32,648 nucleotides of DNA from Mycobacteriales bacterium (GTDB lineage Bacteria; Actinomycetota; Actinomycetes; JAFAQI01). A program made the position numbers and the translations under genes. Shown here piece by piece: positions 16,421 through 24,636 of this stretch. Location: the NCBI GenBank assembly GCA_035504215.1, contig DATJSI010000032.1, positions 1 to 32,648 on the forward strand, written 5' to 3'. Every line of letters begins with the position of its first letter. Positions within the stretch are counted from its first letter, which is position 1. The notes beneath the pieces were generated by a model, which had not been told where the DNA came from, did no database searches, and saw only the letters and a list, made by a program, of their open reading frames with translations.

Positions 16421-17812
16421 CTACGCCTCCTGGGCGGGGGCGTGGATCAGCTTCTTGTTGACGAACTCGTCGATGCCGAGCGGGCCGAGCTCCCGGCCGA
16501 CGCCGGAGCGCTTCGTCCCTCCGAACGGCAGGTCGGCGCCGCCGCCCTCGGGCTCGTTGATCCAGACCATGCCCGTGTCGAGCCGGTCGGCGAGCTCGAT
16601 GGCGGCCGGGATGTCGGTGCTGTAGATCGCGCCGCCCAACCCGTACGACGAGGAGTTCGAGAGCGCGACCGCCTCGTCCGCACTGGACACCTTGTAGACG
16701 ACGGCCGCCGGACCGAACAGCTCTTCGTGGTAGGCGCGCATGTCCGGGGTGACATCGGTGAGCACGGTTGCCTCGACGAAGGCACCGGGACCGTCGGGAC
16801 GGCGGCCGCCGGTGCGCACCGTGGCGCCCTTGCTCACCGCGTCCTCGATCTGCGCCATCAGGTTCTTGGCCGCCTGCTCGGACGAGAGCGGCCCGAAGTT
16901 GGTATTCGGGTCGGTCGGGTCACCGGTCTTGAGCTCGGACATCGCTTGGGTGAACAGGTCGACGAACTCGTCGTAGATGTCGTCCATCACGATCATCCGC
17001 TTGGCTGCGTTGCAGGATTGGCCCGCGTTCTCCATGCGGGCGGCGACCGCGTCCTGCACGGCCTGCTTGATGTCGTTGGTGCTGAGGAAGATGTAGGCAT
17101 CAGAGCCGCCGAGCTCGAGGACGACCTTCTTCAGGTTCTGCCCGGCAACTGCGGCAACCGCGGTGCCGGCGCGCTCGCTGCCGGTCACTGACACACCGGC
17201 AATTCGCGGGTCGCTGATCATCCGCGCGGCCTGCTCGTTGGAGAGGAAGACGTTGATGTAGGCGTCTGCCGGCAGCCCTGCATCGTGGAAGACCTGCTCC
17301 ATCGCGAGCGCCGACTCCGGGCACTGCGGCGCATGCTTGAGCACGACCGTGTTCCCGATCATGAGGTTCGGAGCGGCGAAGCGGGCGACCTGGTAGTAGG
17401 GGAAGTTCCACGGCATGATGCCGAGGATCGGCCCGATCGGCGACTTGCGGACCCACGCCTCGCCCGGCGTCTCCGAAGGCAGCGGCTCGTCCTTCAGGAG
17501 GTCGGCGGCGTTGTTCGCGTAGTAGCGGTAGATCTCGGCGACGAAGTCCACCTCGCCGAGCGCGTCCGCGGTCGTCTTGCCCATCTCCCGCGTGATGAGC
17601 AGCGCGAGCGCTTCGCGACGCTCCTCGTAGAGGTCGGCGACCCGGTTCACGATCGCGGCGCGGTCAGCCATGGCACTGGTCCGCCACGATCCGAACGCGC
17701 TGTGCGCGCGTGCGAGTACGTCGTCGACCTCTGCGTCGGTCGCGGTCGGGAACTCGCTCTCCGTCTCGCCCGTCGCCGGGTTGACGACCTTGTACTCCAC
17801 TGTTGCGGTCAT
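16421..17812 (-). CDS. gabD: NAD(P)-dependent aldehyde dehydrogenase, succinate-semialdehyde type
   Basis: A 463-residue aldehyde dehydrogenase close to the actinobacterial GabD1 subgroup, which oxidises succinate semialdehyde to succinate. Visible residues: PWNFP (134-138, Asn136 in the oxyanion hole), general base Glu233 in VLELGGSD, nucleophile Cys267 in ENAGQSCNAAKR, and LFGPAA plus LPFGGTKRSGVGREL near the C-terminus. Start: a GTG lies two codons upstream (17818), but the AAGGGGG ribosome site is 8 nt from the ATG at 17812 and only 2 nt from the GTG, so ATG is chosen. It is divergent from a GNAT gene. The symbol reflects family resemblance, and related aldehydes are possible substrates. 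Confidence 0.85.
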   Translation of the reverse strand: MTATVEYKVVNPATGETESEFPTATDAEVDDVLARAHSAFGSWRTSAMADRAAIVNRVADLYEERREALALLITREMGKTTADALGEVDFVAEIYRYYANNAADLLKDEPLPSETPGEAWVRKSPIGPILGIMPWNFPYYQVARFAAPNLMIGNTVVLKHAPQCPESALAMEQVFHDAGLPADAYINVFLSNEQAARMISDPRIAGVSVTGSERAGTAVAAVAGQNLKKVVLELGGSDAYIFLSTNDIKQAVQDAVAARMENAGQSCNAAKRMIVMDDIYDEFVDLFTQAMSELKTGDPTDPNTNFGPLSSEQAAKNLMAQIEDAVSKGATVRTGGRRPDGPGAFVEATVLTDVTPDMRAYHEELFGPAAVVYKVSSADEAVALSNSSSYGLGGAIYSTDIPAAIELADRLDTGMVWINEPEGGGADLPFGGTKRSGVGRELGPLGIDEFVNKKLIHAPAQEA

Positions 17813-17899
17813 AGCCACAACCCCCTTGTCACCGTGCCGTCGTTCCGGCTGCCAACACTTGCCGTCGCCCTTCGGGCGTACCCCTCACAACGCTACCCA

Positions 17900-17921
17900 C
17901 CATGATCAACCCTCATCATGG
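17900..17921. promoter_or_regulatory. 22-bp inverted repeat upstream of the GNAT gene
   Basis: CCATGAT and ATCATGG flank 8 nt (CAACCCTC). Imperfect extension follows outward (ACCCA before, ACGGGT after). It sits in the gap between the divergent aldehyde dehydrogenase and GNAT genes and covers the first possible GNAT start codon. It is shaped like an operator for a dimeric repressor. If it is an operator, the true GNAT start is more likely the GTG at 17926. Confidence 0.4.
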
Positions 17922-18570
17922 ACGGGTGCTGAGCCCGATCACCTTGTCCGGTTCTGTCGTGACGCTCGAACCCCTCGACCTGAGTCATGTCGAGGGGTTG
18001 GCCGCTGCCGCCGCCCAGGACCGGGCGGCCTACGGCTTCACCTGGGTGCCGACTGGCCCGGCGGACACGCGCGGATACGTCGAGGCGGCACTGATCGGGC
18101 AGGCGACCGGGACGTCCGTGCCGTTCGCCGTTCGCCGGTGCTCCGACGGTGCGCTGGTCGGCTCGACCCGGTTCCTCGACCTCGCCGTGTTCGCCTCGAC
18201 CGGGGCCTGGGTGCCCGGGCTGCCGGGGCCGGAGCCGTCCGACCAGAGCCCACCGACGGTCGCGGAGATCGGAAGCACGTGGTACTCCGCCGACGCGCAA
18301 CGTACCGGCGTCAACACCGACTGCAAGCTCCTGATGTTGACCCACGCCTTCGAGGTCTGGTGCTGCAAGCGGGTGACGCTCAAGACCGACGCGCGAAATG
18401 CACGCTCGCGCGCCGCGATCGAGCGGCTGGGCGCCTGCTTCGACGGTGTCCTGCGCGCGCACTCCCCGGCAAGCGACGGTGGCCTGAGGGATACGGCTTA
18501 CTACTCGATCCTCGACGCGGAGTGGGGGTCGGTCCGAGCCCGGCTCGCCGCTCGTGCTCAGCTGCGATAG
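17902..18570 (+). CDS. GNAT acetyltransferase, RimJ/RimL-like
   Basis: A 222-residue N-acetyltransferase of the RimJ/RimL type. It opens with ITLSGSVVTLEPLDLSHVEGLAAAA, has a central beta region (GSTRFLDL..., AEIGSTWYS) and ends with the family phrase TLKTDARNARSRAAIERLGACFDGVLRAHS, which forms the acetyl-CoA and acceptor region. The substrate may be a protein N-terminus, antibiotic or small amine and cannot be told. The first codons (ATC AAC CCT CAT CAT GGA) lie inside an inverted repeat and use A/T-ending codons, so GTG 17926 (214 residues) is a good alternative start. The 3' end overlaps the convergent acetamidase gene by 13 bp. Confidence 0.85.
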   Translation: MINPHHGRVLSPITLSGSVVTLEPLDLSHVEGLAAAAAQDRAAYGFTWVPTGPADTRGYVEAALIGQATGTSVPFAVRRCSDGALVGSTRFLDLAVFASTGAWVPGLPGPEPSDQSPPTVAEIGSTWYSADAQRTGVNTDCKLLMLTHAFEVWCCKRVTLKTDARNARSRAAIERLGACFDGVLRAHSPASDGGLRDTAYYSILDAEWGSVRARLAARAQLR

Positions 18571-19571
18571 GTCGCGGCCATCGCGCGCATTCGTTGATGC
18601 GCGTCGTCGAACACCGGACGCGGAGGGAGGTAGCGCTTCGCCACCTTTGCCACCGACGTGTAGTTGGTGTCGACGACGTTGGCGAGCGGTGACTCGACGA
18701 CCTGTGAAAGCAGCTGGTAGGCGTCCATCTGGTGCAGGCCGAACGCGGAACAGGCCCACGAGACGAGATCGGCCTGCGCGATGCGGAACGCGTCCTCGAG
18801 CGGTCGGGCCGATCCGACGCTCATCAGATGCGTGTCGGACTCGATCCGCGGGGTGGGGCACGGCCGGCCCTTGATGAGGTCGACTACGACGACCGTGTCC
18901 ATCGCGCACTCGGCGGCGACTCCGCAGGTCTCGCCCTCGCCCTGTCGGGCGTGGCCGTCCCCGAGGGAGAACAGCGCGCCTTCGACATTGACGCCGAGAT
19001 AGCAGGTCACGCCCTCGGTCATCTCGGGCGTGTCCATGTTGCCGCCGAAGACGTCGGGCACCAACGCCGATCGGGCCTCGAGGTTGGGCGGCGCGACGCC
19101 GACCGTTCCGTGCATGACGGACATCGGTACGTCGACCGTCCAGTCACCGAAGCGCGACTCGAACCGGCAGAGGTTGCGGCTCCGATCCAGCTGCCAGATC
19201 CAGACGATCTCCGGCAGCGCTTCCTGCAGGGTCGCGGTCGCGTGGGTGCTCGTGAGCGCGCCGAACAGCGGAACCGTCGTGGATGCGGCCCAGTCGCGAG
19301 CCGGCCGGATGGAGACGAAGTGGACTGCCAGCGTATCGCCCGGCTCGGCGCCCTCGATGTAGAACGGACCGGTCTGCGGGTTGATGAACGGGAACTCGCA
19401 GACCTCCGACACCAGGTCGCCCTCGCTGCGCACCCGACCGGCGAAGCAGTCCTCGGTGAACAGCTCGAGGATCGTGCCCGGAGCCACCCTCGCGACCGGC
19501 GCCACCCCGCCGAAGGTCCAGGCGTACTCGCCCTCGGCCGGGCGGTAGGACAACACTCTCGGGTCACTCAT
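18558..19571 (-). CDS. Acetamidase/formamidase family amidohydrolase
   Basis: A 337-residue member of the FmdA/AmdA family, which hydrolyses short amides such as formamide or acetamide to ammonia and the acid. Family features: NPQTGPFYIEGAEPGDTLAV (64-83), GGNMD (176-180), and GDGHARQGEGE (204-214) followed by Glu221, the segments expected to carry metal or catalytic residues. The frame extends upstream to 19739 in non-family sequence. The ATG at 19571 begins the conserved region and has AAGG 7-8 nt upstream. A GNAT gene lies 73 bp upstream on the same strand, so co-transcription is possible. The enzyme could release ammonia and acetate for nitrogen and carbon use. Confidence 0.9.
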   Translation of the reverse strand: MSDPRVLSYRPAEGEYAWTFGGVAPVARVAPGTILELFTEDCFAGRVRSEGDLVSEVCEFPFINPQTGPFYIEGAEPGDTLAVHFVSIRPARDWAASTTVPLFGALTSTHATATLQEALPEIVWIWQLDRSRNLCRFESRFGDWTVDVPMSVMHGTVGVAPPNLEARSALVPDVFGGNMDTPEMTEGVTCYLGVNVEGALFSLGDGHARQGEGETCGVAAECAMDTVVVVDLIKGRPCPTPRIESDTHLMSVGSARPLEDAFRIAQADLVSWACSAFGLHQMDAYQLLSQVVESPLANVVDTNYTSVAKVAKRYLPPRPVFDDAHQRMRAMAATYRS

Positions 19572-19644
19572 CGAGCGGCCTTGGCGGGCGCGGCTGTCCG
19601 CGCCGGTCGGTTTCTCAATCTGAGGCCTCCCCGAGCGCTGCGGT

Positions 19645-20226
19645 TCACCACAGCTTGTCGACGTCGCCAGGATGCAGGGCGATCCGCGCGTTGTCGAAGT
19701 CCGTCGCGTGCGCGAGAGCACGAGCGGAGAACAACGCACCCATCGTCACCTTGTCGAACCCGGCCTGGTCACTGGGGAACGGAGCTTCCGGCGTGCCGCC
19801 GATGACGACGGTGCCCGGCAGCACCCGCCACCCGGCTCGCTCGTAGAACGCCTGCAGCGGACGGTCACAGGTGAAGATGCCGAGATCGATGCCTCCGGCC
19901 GCCAGGGCGTCGTGCGCCGCGGTCACGAGGCGCTCGCCGTAGCCCCGGTGCCGGAACCGAGTCGGTGTCACCACCGCGCTGAGCCCGGAAGCGGCGTAGC
20001 GCCGGCCGAGATGCTCGATGCCCTTCGACAGCACCGTCAGGGCCGAGACCACGACGTCCCCGTCGAGCAGCAGCATCGCCAGGGGAGACAGCTGCGGGTC
20101 GTGCCCGGCCTCGACGGCCGAGCCGGCATCGGCAGGGTCGGCCGGCCAGGCCTCGCGGCTGGCGGCCACCACCTGTGCCCTAAACGCAGCAGGCAGCTCG
20201 GCCTCGTTGATCGAGAGCACCCGCAT
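19645..20226 (-). CDS. GNAT-family acetyltransferase
   Basis: A 193-residue protein with the GNAT fold order: LAMLLLDGDVVVSAL (strands), then RYAASGLSAVVTPTRFRHRG and YGERLVTAAHDALAAGGIDL, matching the V-x-P-x-x-R-x-x-G-x-G acetyl-CoA pyrophosphate loop, then FYERAGWRVLPG. It resembles Eis/aminoglycoside-2'-N-acetyltransferase-like or general GNATs, but the substrate cannot be assigned. The start at 20226 is the first ATG before family sequence, and an upstream in-frame start at 20304 encodes atypical residues. No ribosome site is visible. It is divergent from the RTX gene (167-bp gap without a clear motif) and 73 bp upstream of the acetamidase gene. Confidence 0.85.
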   Translation of the reverse strand: MRVLSINEAELPAAFRAQVVAASREAWPADPADAGSAVEAGHDPQLSPLAMLLLDGDVVVSALTVLSKGIEHLGRRYAASGLSAVVTPTRFRHRGYGERLVTAAHDALAAGGIDLGIFTCDRPLQAFYERAGWRVLPGTVVIGGTPEAPFPSDQAGFDKVTMGALFSARALAHATDFDNARIALHPGDVDKLW

Positions 20227-20393
20227 CGTTGCAGTACAGCAGTGACCGTCGTGTTGGCCGCCTGGTGCACCCGCTGCGACCAACCGGCGCAAGCCTCTGG
20301 GCATCCGGGGGGTCTGCGGGACGATCGCTCGATGTCAACCTCGGCCGGCTGCCCGGCGTTGAGGTGGCAAAGGATCGTTCGAAGGGGTGTCCG

Positions 20394-23024
20394 ATGTCTG
20401 CATGGTCCCGCCGGCGCAGCGCGCGCCGAGTTCTCGCCGTAGCCGCAAGCGCCGGGCTGGTGATCGGCGTGTGGGTCGCGCCACCGGCGAGCGCTGCGTC
20501 CGCGGGCGCCCGCTCCGGCTCGCTGTTCTGCTTCGGCCACAAGGCGACGATCGTCGGCACCGCGAAGGATGACGACATCCTGGGTACGCCGGGCAACGAC
20601 GTCATCGTCGGGCTCGGCGGCAACGACACCATCAACGGCGGCGGCGGCAACGACCTCATCTGCGGCGGGCCCGGCGACGACGTGATCCTGGGTGGCCGCG
20701 GCAACGACAAGATCAGCGGCGGCCCGGGCAACGACCAGCTCAACGGCCAAGGTGGCAACGACACCCTGGTCGGCGGCGCGGGCAACGACAGCCTGATCGG
20801 TGGGCGCGGCCGAGACGTGCTCAACGGTGGTGACGGTGACGACAACATCTCCGGTGGCAACGCCCGCGACGTCATCGACGGCGGAGCGGGCAACGACTAC
20901 ATCCAGGGTGGTGCCGGTCCCGACACGATCAACGGAGGCGACGGCAACGACGTCATCAACGGGGACACCGGCGCGGATCAGCTCCTCGGCGGCAACGGCA
21001 ACGACAACATCGCCGGCGGATCGGGCGACGACATCCTGCATGGCGGGGCGGGCAACGACCGCTTGAGCGGCGGCACGGGGAGCGATCAGCTCTTCGGCGA
21101 AGCGGGCAACGACGTTCTCTTCGGTGGCGGAGGGTCCGATCACCTCTCGGGTGGCGATGGGAACGACGTACTCGCGGGTGGATCCCCATTCCGCTTCCGG
21201 AATGCCGTGCCGAAGGGCACGGACGTGCTCGACGGCGGTGCGGGCACGGACAAGATCACGTTGTACCGGCCGTTCATGAAGGACCGCTCGGGCATCACCG
21301 TGAACCTCTCGACCGGGATCGAGAAGGGCGACGGCTCGGAGACGTTCACGAACATCGAGTCGGCGGTCGTCTTCAGCAACAACGACAACGTCTTGGTCGG
21401 AAACGACGCGGACAACATGTTCTTCTCGCCGTTCGGCACCAACATCGAACAGGGTGGCGGGGGCAATGACAGGTTCGACACCGAGGACGGGAAGTACGCG
21501 ATCGATGGCGGTACGGGCGAGAACACGATCAGCTTCGCGCGCGCATTCGGCCGCAACGGTGGGGTCACGGTGGACCTCCGGCTCGGCATCGCCCACTCGG
21601 TCCACTACGACATGTTCACCAACATCCAGAACGTGGTCGGCTCCCAGGGCAACGACATCATCACCGGCGACGACGCCGACAACGTCCTTCGCGGTCTCGG
21701 TGGCAACGACATCATCGATGGCCAAGGCGGCAACGACCGGATCTACGGCGGCTATGGAAACGACACGCTGACCGGTGGTGCCGGCGACGACCTGATCGAC
21801 GGCGCCGACCCGACCGAACCACGCTCGAACATCGGGTACGAGGACCAGGTCACCTACGAGGACGCCCCGGGGCCGGTCACGATCGACCTGATGACCGGCA
21901 CCGCGACCGGATGGGGCAACGACACGATCGAGAACGTCCTCGACGCCTCCGGGTCGCTGTACGACGACACGATCATCGGCAACAACGACAACAACGACCT
22001 GTCCGGCAGCCTCGGCAACGACACCATCGACGGCATGGGCGGCAACGACATCATCGTGGGCGGCCCCGCCGACGACACGCTCGACGGCGGCGATGGCATT
22101 GACGAGGTCAGCTACAAGAGCTCGGCGTCGCCGGTCAACGTGGACCTCGAGACCGGGGTGGCGACCGGGCAGGGCAACGACACGCTGGCGAACTTCGAGG
22201 ACATCCGCGGCTCGATCTTCGACGACACCCTGACCGGCAACGACGAGGACAACCGGATCCACGGCGGCCCCGGCGACGACACGATCAACGGGCTCGGCGG
22301 CGATGACCTCATCACTGACATCTCGGGGAACGACACGATCGACGGCGGAGACGGCAACGACGTCATCTACTCCGGTCCGGGCGACGACACGGTCACCGGT
22401 GGCGAGGGCGACGACACGTTCTACGACGGTCCCGGAGCCGACTCCTACGACGGCGGCGATGGATCCGACACGATCGTCGACTCCTCGTCGCCCGTTGCGA
22501 TCAACGCGAACCTCGAGACCGGCGTAATCGTCGGGCAGGACACGGACACGGTGGCCAACGTCGAGAACGTCATCGGCACCGAGTTCAACGACGTCATCAC
22601 GGGCAACGACAGCGACAACCTGCTGAACGGCGGCGCCGGTCGAGACGAGCTGTTCGGCAACGGCGGGGACGACATGCTGATCGGCGGCCCGGGCGCCGAC
22701 ATCATGGACGGCGGCGATGGGACGGACACCGTCAGCTTCGCCGACTCGCCGAGAGCCGTGAGTGTCGACCTGCGTGATGGCTTCGCCAGGTACGACGGCG
22801 GCGACCGGATCGAGAACGTCGAGAACGTGATCGGCTCGTCGTACAACGACGTGATCAACGGTGACGACAACGACAACGTGATCGACGGTGGCCCGGGCGA
22901 CGACACGCTCTACGGCAACGGCGGCAACGACACGATCAACGGCGGGCCCGGGGTGGACATCATCGATGGCGGTCCCGGCACCGACACGTGCGTCGGCGAG
23001 CATGTCGTGAACTGCGAGAGCTGA
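20394..23024 (+). CDS. Sec-exported RTX-type calcium-binding repeat protein
   Basis: An 876-residue protein. An N-terminal Sec signal peptide (1-34: SRRRSARR, a hydrophobic core, then PASA-A) is followed by an uninterrupted block of about 20 nonapeptides of the hemolysin/RTX form GGxGxDxxx (about 55-263). These fold into a calcium-filled parallel beta-roll. After that, shorter RTX blocks alternate with a longer recurring unit of the form VNVDLETGxATGxGNDTxxNFExxxGSxxDDxxxGND, about five to six times. A Cys pair (DTCVGEHVVNC) closes the protein. The ribosome site GAAGGGG (20381-20387) is 6 nt before the ATG. There is no C-terminal type I secretion signal region and no type I transporter nearby, so export should be by Sec. 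No enzymatic domain is seen. A structural or adhesive surface role is inferred. Confidence 0.88.
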   Translation: MSAWSRRRSARRVLAVAASAGLVIGVWVAPPASAASAGARSGSLFCFGHKATIVGTAKDDDILGTPGNDVIVGLGGNDTINGGGGNDLICGGPGDDVILGGRGNDKISGGPGNDQLNGQGGNDTLVGGAGNDSLIGGRGRDVLNGGDGDDNISGGNARDVIDGGAGNDYIQGGAGPDTINGGDGNDVINGDTGADQLLGGNGNDNIAGGSGDDILHGGAGNDRLSGGTGSDQLFGEAGNDVLFGGGGSDHLSGGDGNDVLAGGSPFRFRNAVPKGTDVLDGGAGTDKITLYRPFMKDRSGITVNLSTGIEKGDGSETFTNIESAVVFSNNDNVLVGNDADNMFFSPFGTNIEQGGGGNDRFDTEDGKYAIDGGTGENTISFARAFGRNGGVTVDLRLGIAHSVHYDMFTNIQNVVGSQGNDIITGDDADNVLRGLGGNDIIDGQGGNDRIYGGYGNDTLTGGAGDDLIDGADPTEPRSNIGYEDQVTYEDAPGPVTIDLMTGTATGWGNDTIENVLDASGSLYDDTIIGNNDNNDLSGSLGNDTIDGMGGNDIIVGGPADDTLDGGDGIDEVSYKSSASPVNVDLETGVATGQGNDTLANFEDIRGSIFDDTLTGNDEDNRIHGGPGDDTINGLGGDDLITDISGNDTIDGGDGNDVIYSGPGDDTVTGGEGDDTFYDGPGADSYDGGDGSDTIVDSSSPVAINANLETGVIVGQDTDTVANVENVIGTEFNDVITGNDSDNLLNGGAGRDELFGNGGDDMLIGGPGADIMDGGDGTDTVSFADSPRAVSVDLRDGFARYDGGDRIENVENVIGSSYNDVINGDDNDNVIDGGPGDDTLYGNGGNDTINGGPGVDIIDGGPGTDTCVGEHVVNCES
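20556..21182 (+). repeat. RTX nonapeptide array (about 27-bp coding period)
   Basis: Roughly 20 consecutive 9-codon units encode GGxGxDxxx. The coding sequence repeats as GGC-GGC-n-GGC-AAC-GAC-like blocks. The period is kept in frame and substitutions are mainly at x positions. Confidence 0.85.
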
Positions 23025-23111
23025 GCGGCACGGTCTGGTCGTGGACCCGACGCTCCGACGGATAGCGGCGCTCCTCGTGCCCGGTTTGTCGTGGCTTGCG
23101 TGTGTAGGCTC

Positions 23112-23240
23112 CCGGATCCGTGGAACATCGACACGACGACCGGATCCGGCGACAAGCTGCCGCTGTCCGTCTACAGCACGAACACGATCGCGGGCGGCGC
23201 AAGCTTCGAGGTCGACGACTGCAACCTGACCCAGGGCTGA
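23112..23240 (+). pseudogene. Remnant of the 3' end of an unknown (probably exported) protein gene
   Basis: The 382-bp gap between the RTX gene and cpaF holds a frame ending at a TGA (23238-23240). It encodes DPWNIDTTTGSGDKLPLSVY followed by STNTIAGGASFEVDDCNLTQ-Gly. Nearly all of these 40 or so codons end in G or C, with ordinary amino-acid composition, as in genuine genes of this window. Upstream the frame stays open but loses that signature, and no good start or ribosome site exists. It therefore looks like the tail of a deleted gene. The rest of the gap (23025-23110 and 23241-23406) shows nothing recognisable. A very short functional gene is the alternative. Confidence 0.45.
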
Positions 23241-23406
23241 GCCACTGGTCGTTCGGCGCGGTGCGGAGCCTGCCGCTTCCCGCACCGGCCGCGTTATCCA
23301 CAACCGTCGAGATTCGGGATTGGCGTGAGGCCGCACTGCCTCGTAGCGTTCGCGGCCTCGGGGGGTAGGGGCCGCCCGGGACGTGCTCGGGGGGAGTGCA
23401 GGGGTC

Positions 23407-24636
23407 GTGGACGCGACGGGGGTGGTCGAGCAGGAGGTCCGTGAGCTGGTTCGCCGGCGCGGGCTCGATCCCGCCGCCGACGTCGCCGCGGTCCGGGCCC
23501 TGGTCGACGACGTGGTTGCCGACTACGACGATCGCTCGCTGACCGGCGTACTTCCGGCACCTGGCGATCCCCGGCTGCTGGCCAGGCAGGTGTTCGATGC
23601 GGTTGCCGGCTTCGGGCCATTGCAGCCCTACCTCGATGACGAGACCATCGAGGAGATCTGGATCAACGAGCCGGGTCGGGTGTTCGTTGCGCGGAGGGGA
23701 CGCAGCGAGCTGACGACCACCATGCTGCTCGCCGATGAGGTGCGCGACCTGGTCGAGCGAATGCTGAAGTCATCCGGTCGTCGGGTCGACCTGTCAACGC
23801 CGTTCGTCGACGCGTCGCTTCCCGACGGCAGCCGACTGCACGTGGTGATTCCGGACATCACGCGCCGGGACTGGGCGGTCAACATCCGCAAGTTCGTCGT
23901 CGGTGCCACGTCGCTCGACGAGCTGGTCGCGCTCGCCACGCTTACCCCGGGAGCGGCGCGGTTCCTCGATGCGTCGGTGTGCGCGGGTCTCAACATCATC
24001 GTGGCCGGCGGAACCCAGGCCGGGAAGACCACTTTGCTCAACTGCCTGGCTGCCTCGATTCCGGCACGTGAGCGGGTCATCACCTGCGAAGAGGTGTTCG
24101 AGGTCCGACTGCTGTTGCCCGATGTCGTTTCGATGCAGACCCGGCAGTCGAATCTCGAAGGCACCGGTGAGATCCCGTTGCGGCGGCTCGTCAAAGAGGC
24201 ACTGCGGATGCGGCCGGACCGCATCCTGGTCGGTGAGGTACGGCAGGAGGAGTGCCTGGACCTGCTGATCGCGTTGAACTCAGGCCTGCCGGGGATGTGC
24301 ACGATCCATGCGAACTCGGCGCGGGAGGCGATCACCAAGCTCTGCACCCTGCCGTTGCTGGCAGGAGAGAACGTGAGCCACGCCTTCGTCGTACCGACGG
24401 TCGCCGCCAGCGTCGACCTCGTCGTACACATTGCGCGCGACGGTCACGGACACCGGCAGGTGCGCGAGATCGCTGCCGTTCCTGGCCGGGTCGAAGGCGA
24501 CGTGATCGAGCTCGCAGACGTATTCGTCACGCGGCGCGACCGCTTGGTACGGGCGGAAGGCTGGCCTCCGCATGCCGAACGTTTCGCGAGCGCAGGCATC
24601 GACCTTGCAGCACTGCTCACCGTGGAGTCGATCTGA
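23407..24636 (+). CDS. cpaF: Tad pilus assembly ATPase CpaF/TadA
   Basis: A 409-residue secretion ATPase of the CpaF/TadA branch of type II/IV secretion motors, which powers Tad pilus extension (and in some systems retraction) at the inner face of the membrane. It has an N-terminal domain (about 1-170: GFGPLQPYLDDETIEEIWIN) and a C-terminal RecA-like core with Walker A GGTQAGKTT (201-209), where Gln replaces the more usual Gly. The Asp/Glu box region is ITCEEVFE (225-232), with Walker B-like RILVGEVR (272-279) and His301 in CTIHANS. Start: GTG 23407 is favoured over GTG 23383. Both have G-rich upstream sequence, so this is uncertain. The stop overlaps the tadB start (TGATG). First gene of a seven-gene Tad unit. 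Confidence 0.93.
   Translation: MDATGVVEQEVRELVRRRGLDPAADVAAVRALVDDVVADYDDRSLTGVLPAPGDPRLLARQVFDAVAGFGPLQPYLDDETIEEIWINEPGRVFVARRGRSELTTTMLLADEVRDLVERMLKSSGRRVDLSTPFVDASLPDGSRLHVVIPDITRRDWAVNIRKFVVGATSLDELVALATLTPGAARFLDASVCAGLNIIVAGGTQAGKTTLLNCLAASIPARERVITCEEVFEVRLLLPDVVSMQTRQSNLEGTGEIPLRRLVKEALRMRPDRILVGEVRQEECLDLLIALNSGLPGMCTIHANSAREAITKLCTLPLLAGENVSHAFVVPTVAASVDLVVHIARDGHGHRQVREIAAVPGRVEGDVIELADVFVTRRDRLVRAEGWPPHAERFASAGIDLAALLTVESI

Noticed and set aside
23041-23229. 62-codon frame in the RTX-cpaF gap
   Set aside because: It is Arg/Ser/Thr-rich and out of frame with the coding-signature segment ending at 23240; no ribosome site.
20037-23336. Very long open frame on the minus strand across the RTX gene
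   Set aside because: It mirrors the RTX repeats (alternating VV/DD-type residues from GGC-AAC-GAC codons). The plus frame has a signal peptide, ribosome site and family repeats, and the minus frame runs out into the GNAT gene antisense.
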